A stretch of 64,000 nt of DNA from CAYVTD01 sp964454445. GTDB taxonomy: Bacteria; Bacteroidota; Ignavibacteria; Kapaibacteriales; UBA2268. The notes beneath the pieces were generated by a model. The model ran no database searches, was not told where the DNA came from, and saw only the letters and a program-made list of their open reading frames with translations. Position numbers and translations under genes: made by a program. Location of the stretch: NCBI GenBank assembly GCA_964454445.1, contig CAYVTD010000012.1, forward strand, positions 1 to 64,000, read 5' to 3'. Of the stretch, positions 63,006 through 64,000 are shown one piece after another. How positions within the stretch are numbered: the first letter of the stretch is position 1; each line of letters opens with the position of its first letter.

Positions 63006-64000
63006 ATGACAAAAAAACTAATATTACTAGCTATAAGCGTTCAGCTTATATTCGGATTATTCATTTTTAATACTAATGCAAAAGATGGTTATATTAAAAG
63101 CTTAGAGTTGCGTTTACCACAAGAAAAGTTTCAAAATATGGAATTGCTGACAACTATTCCGCCAAAATCAACTCTTTGGCAAAATTTTTATAAGGATAAC
63201 GGTGAATGGACAATCAGTTTTGATAAATTAACATTGATGCCACATCGAGCTTTCGGTAAGTCGATAAAAATCGATGGATTTGAAAAAATCGACAAAGAAA
63301 ATATACAACAGGCAGCTTTATCCTTTTTGAAGAAATATGAATCTACATTTAATATAAATATCAACGATCTTCGTTTTTTAAGAGCAACGAAAGCTGGCAA
63401 GGTTTGGTATGTGAGTTTTCGCCAATTTGTTAAAGGAATCGAAGTGCTAACTTCAGAAATCGAATTGAGGATCTTTGAAAATGGTAAGATAATGGCATTT
63501 GGAATTGACTTTTTCAACGATATTTCGCTTGAACAAACTCAAATTGGAAATGAAAATGGTTTTTCGTTAGAACCCAAGATTTCTTATAATGTGGCAAAAG
63601 AAAAAGCAATGGCTGGATTTAGCGAAAAGACAAAATCTAATGCTGTTATTTTAAGCGATGACCGCAGTGGACAAACATTTATATTGCCCGTCAAAACGAG
63701 CAACAGCATCACATTTCATCTTGTTTATGACGTCAAAGTTCGCAGTTTCGAACCATTTGGCATTTTCCATTCTTATATAGATGCGAATAGCGGCGAGATG
63801 CTCCGTCGAGTTGATTTAGTCAATAATGCTACACATTTTGGCGTTTCCGGTGATATAAGAATGAGAACATCTAACGATACAATTATGAACAAACCCTTTA
63901 GTTTTCAAAACATAAAAATAAATGGCCAGAACTATGTTACTGACGAAAAAGGCAATATCAACGTTGAAATTGATAAAAAATCCACATTTCAAGCAACATT
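63006..64000 (+). CDS. Second FTP-domain metalloprotease (partial, 3' end outside window)
   Basis: Tandem paralogue of the preceding gene. About 331 codons are visible from the ATG at 63006 (with an AGGGG ribosome site) to the window edge. The signal peptide and FTP propeptide match copy 1 at most positions (MPHRAFGKSIKIDGFEKIDKENIQQAALSF, FRQFVKGIEVLTSEIELRIFENGK), with the best match over about 63200-63600. The catalytic and sorting domains lie beyond the window, so it is unknown whether this copy is complete or active. The upstream DNA is also duplicated (palindrome, spacer and ATGTAAATGTGAAAATCAC). Confidence 0.85.
   Translation, partial: MTKKLILLAISVQLIFGLFIFNTNAKDGYIKSLELRLPQEKFQNMELLTTIPPKSTLWQNFYKDNGEWTISFDKLTLMPHRAFGKSIKIDGFEKIDKENIQQAALSFLKKYESTFNININDLRFLRATKAGKVWYVSFRQFVKGIEVLTSEIELRIFENGKIMAFGIDFFNDISLEQTQIGNENGFSLEPKISYNVAKEKAMAGFSEKTKSNAVILSDDRSGQTFILPVKTSNSITFHLVYDVKVRSFEPFGIFHSYIDANSGEMLRRVDLVNNATHFGVSGDIRMRTSNDTIMNKPFSFQNIKINGQNYVTDEKGNINVEIDKKSTFQAT

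Overview
The window is a densely coded, AT-rich bacterial chromosome segment from the Bacteroidota/Chlorobiota (FCB) group. Five things point there. Four exported proteins fit type IX secretion (T9SS): three end in T9SS-type C-terminal sorting domains, and a fourth is a copy cut by the window edge. There is a PorX-type regulator (receiver plus PglZ domain). There is a TonB-dependent receptor with a CarboxypepD_reg-like N-terminus. Promoters fit the Bacteroidota pattern TTTG-N19-TAnnTTTG (37670-37700, 56110-56140, 59558-59588). The gene families are typical of the group (DUF2723, DUF1573, DUF3857, PD40). A lineage near Kapabacteria/Ignavibacteria is my guess; the window cannot settle it. No phage, IS transposase, CRISPR array or rRNA was seen; one tRNA gene is present.

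Layout. 1-6970 (minus): an ECF sigma factor, an anti-sigma-like protein carrying a C-terminal barrel-like domain, an Asp-box T9SS cargo protein and a TonB-dependent receptor cut by the window edge. 7279-11142 (minus): two DUF3857/transglutaminase-like exported proteins, one with its catalytic residues replaced. 11450-15400 (plus): a DUF2723 GT-C-like membrane protein and a family 2 glycosyltransferase. 15461-21171 (minus): lipoprotein, KtrB/TrkH, KtrA/TrkA and a PD40 beta-propeller protein. 21378-28247 (plus): a large IgGFc-binding/PKD T9SS cargo, an overlapping protein with two OmpA domains, DUF1573 and CdsA. 28328-39624: housekeeping genes (murQ, panD, GlmU-like uridylyltransferase, MqnA-like, panC, speB, hslO, speA) around an HDOD/histidine kinase module. 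39656-43757 (minus): TolC, MacB-type permease and HlyD adaptor. 44192-51404 (minus): porin-like protein and two YceI proteins behind a near-consensus sigma-54 promoter, next to a PAS sensor, an NtrB-like kinase and an NtrC-family activator. 51705-56045 (plus): PorX, bifunctional nuclease, tRNA-Met, a receiver-kinase hybrid with a shortened receiver, and a redoxin. 56046-56485: an apparently orphan histidine-type attenuator. 56486-59506 (minus): FtcD and an M24 aminopeptidase. 59781-64000 (plus): two tandemly duplicated FTP-domain metalloproteases, the second cut by the window edge.

The most unusual items are four. First, the sigma/anti-sigma pair in which the anti-sigma protein seems to span the envelope. 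Second, the orphan attenuator, in which one terminator hairpin encloses a His-rich leader peptide and no his gene follows. Third, the self-contained sigma-54 circuit (sensor, kinase, activator, dyad operator, -24/-12 promoter, YceI/porin operon). Fourth, a receiver domain that has lost its switch-lysine segment in an apparently precise in-frame deletion.

The genes suggest a cell that puts much effort into its envelope: T9SS export, outer-membrane proteins, possible protein O-glycosylation, potassium uptake and several sensory systems. It makes putrescine through agmatine, pantothenate from aspartate, and perhaps menaquinone by the futalosine route.
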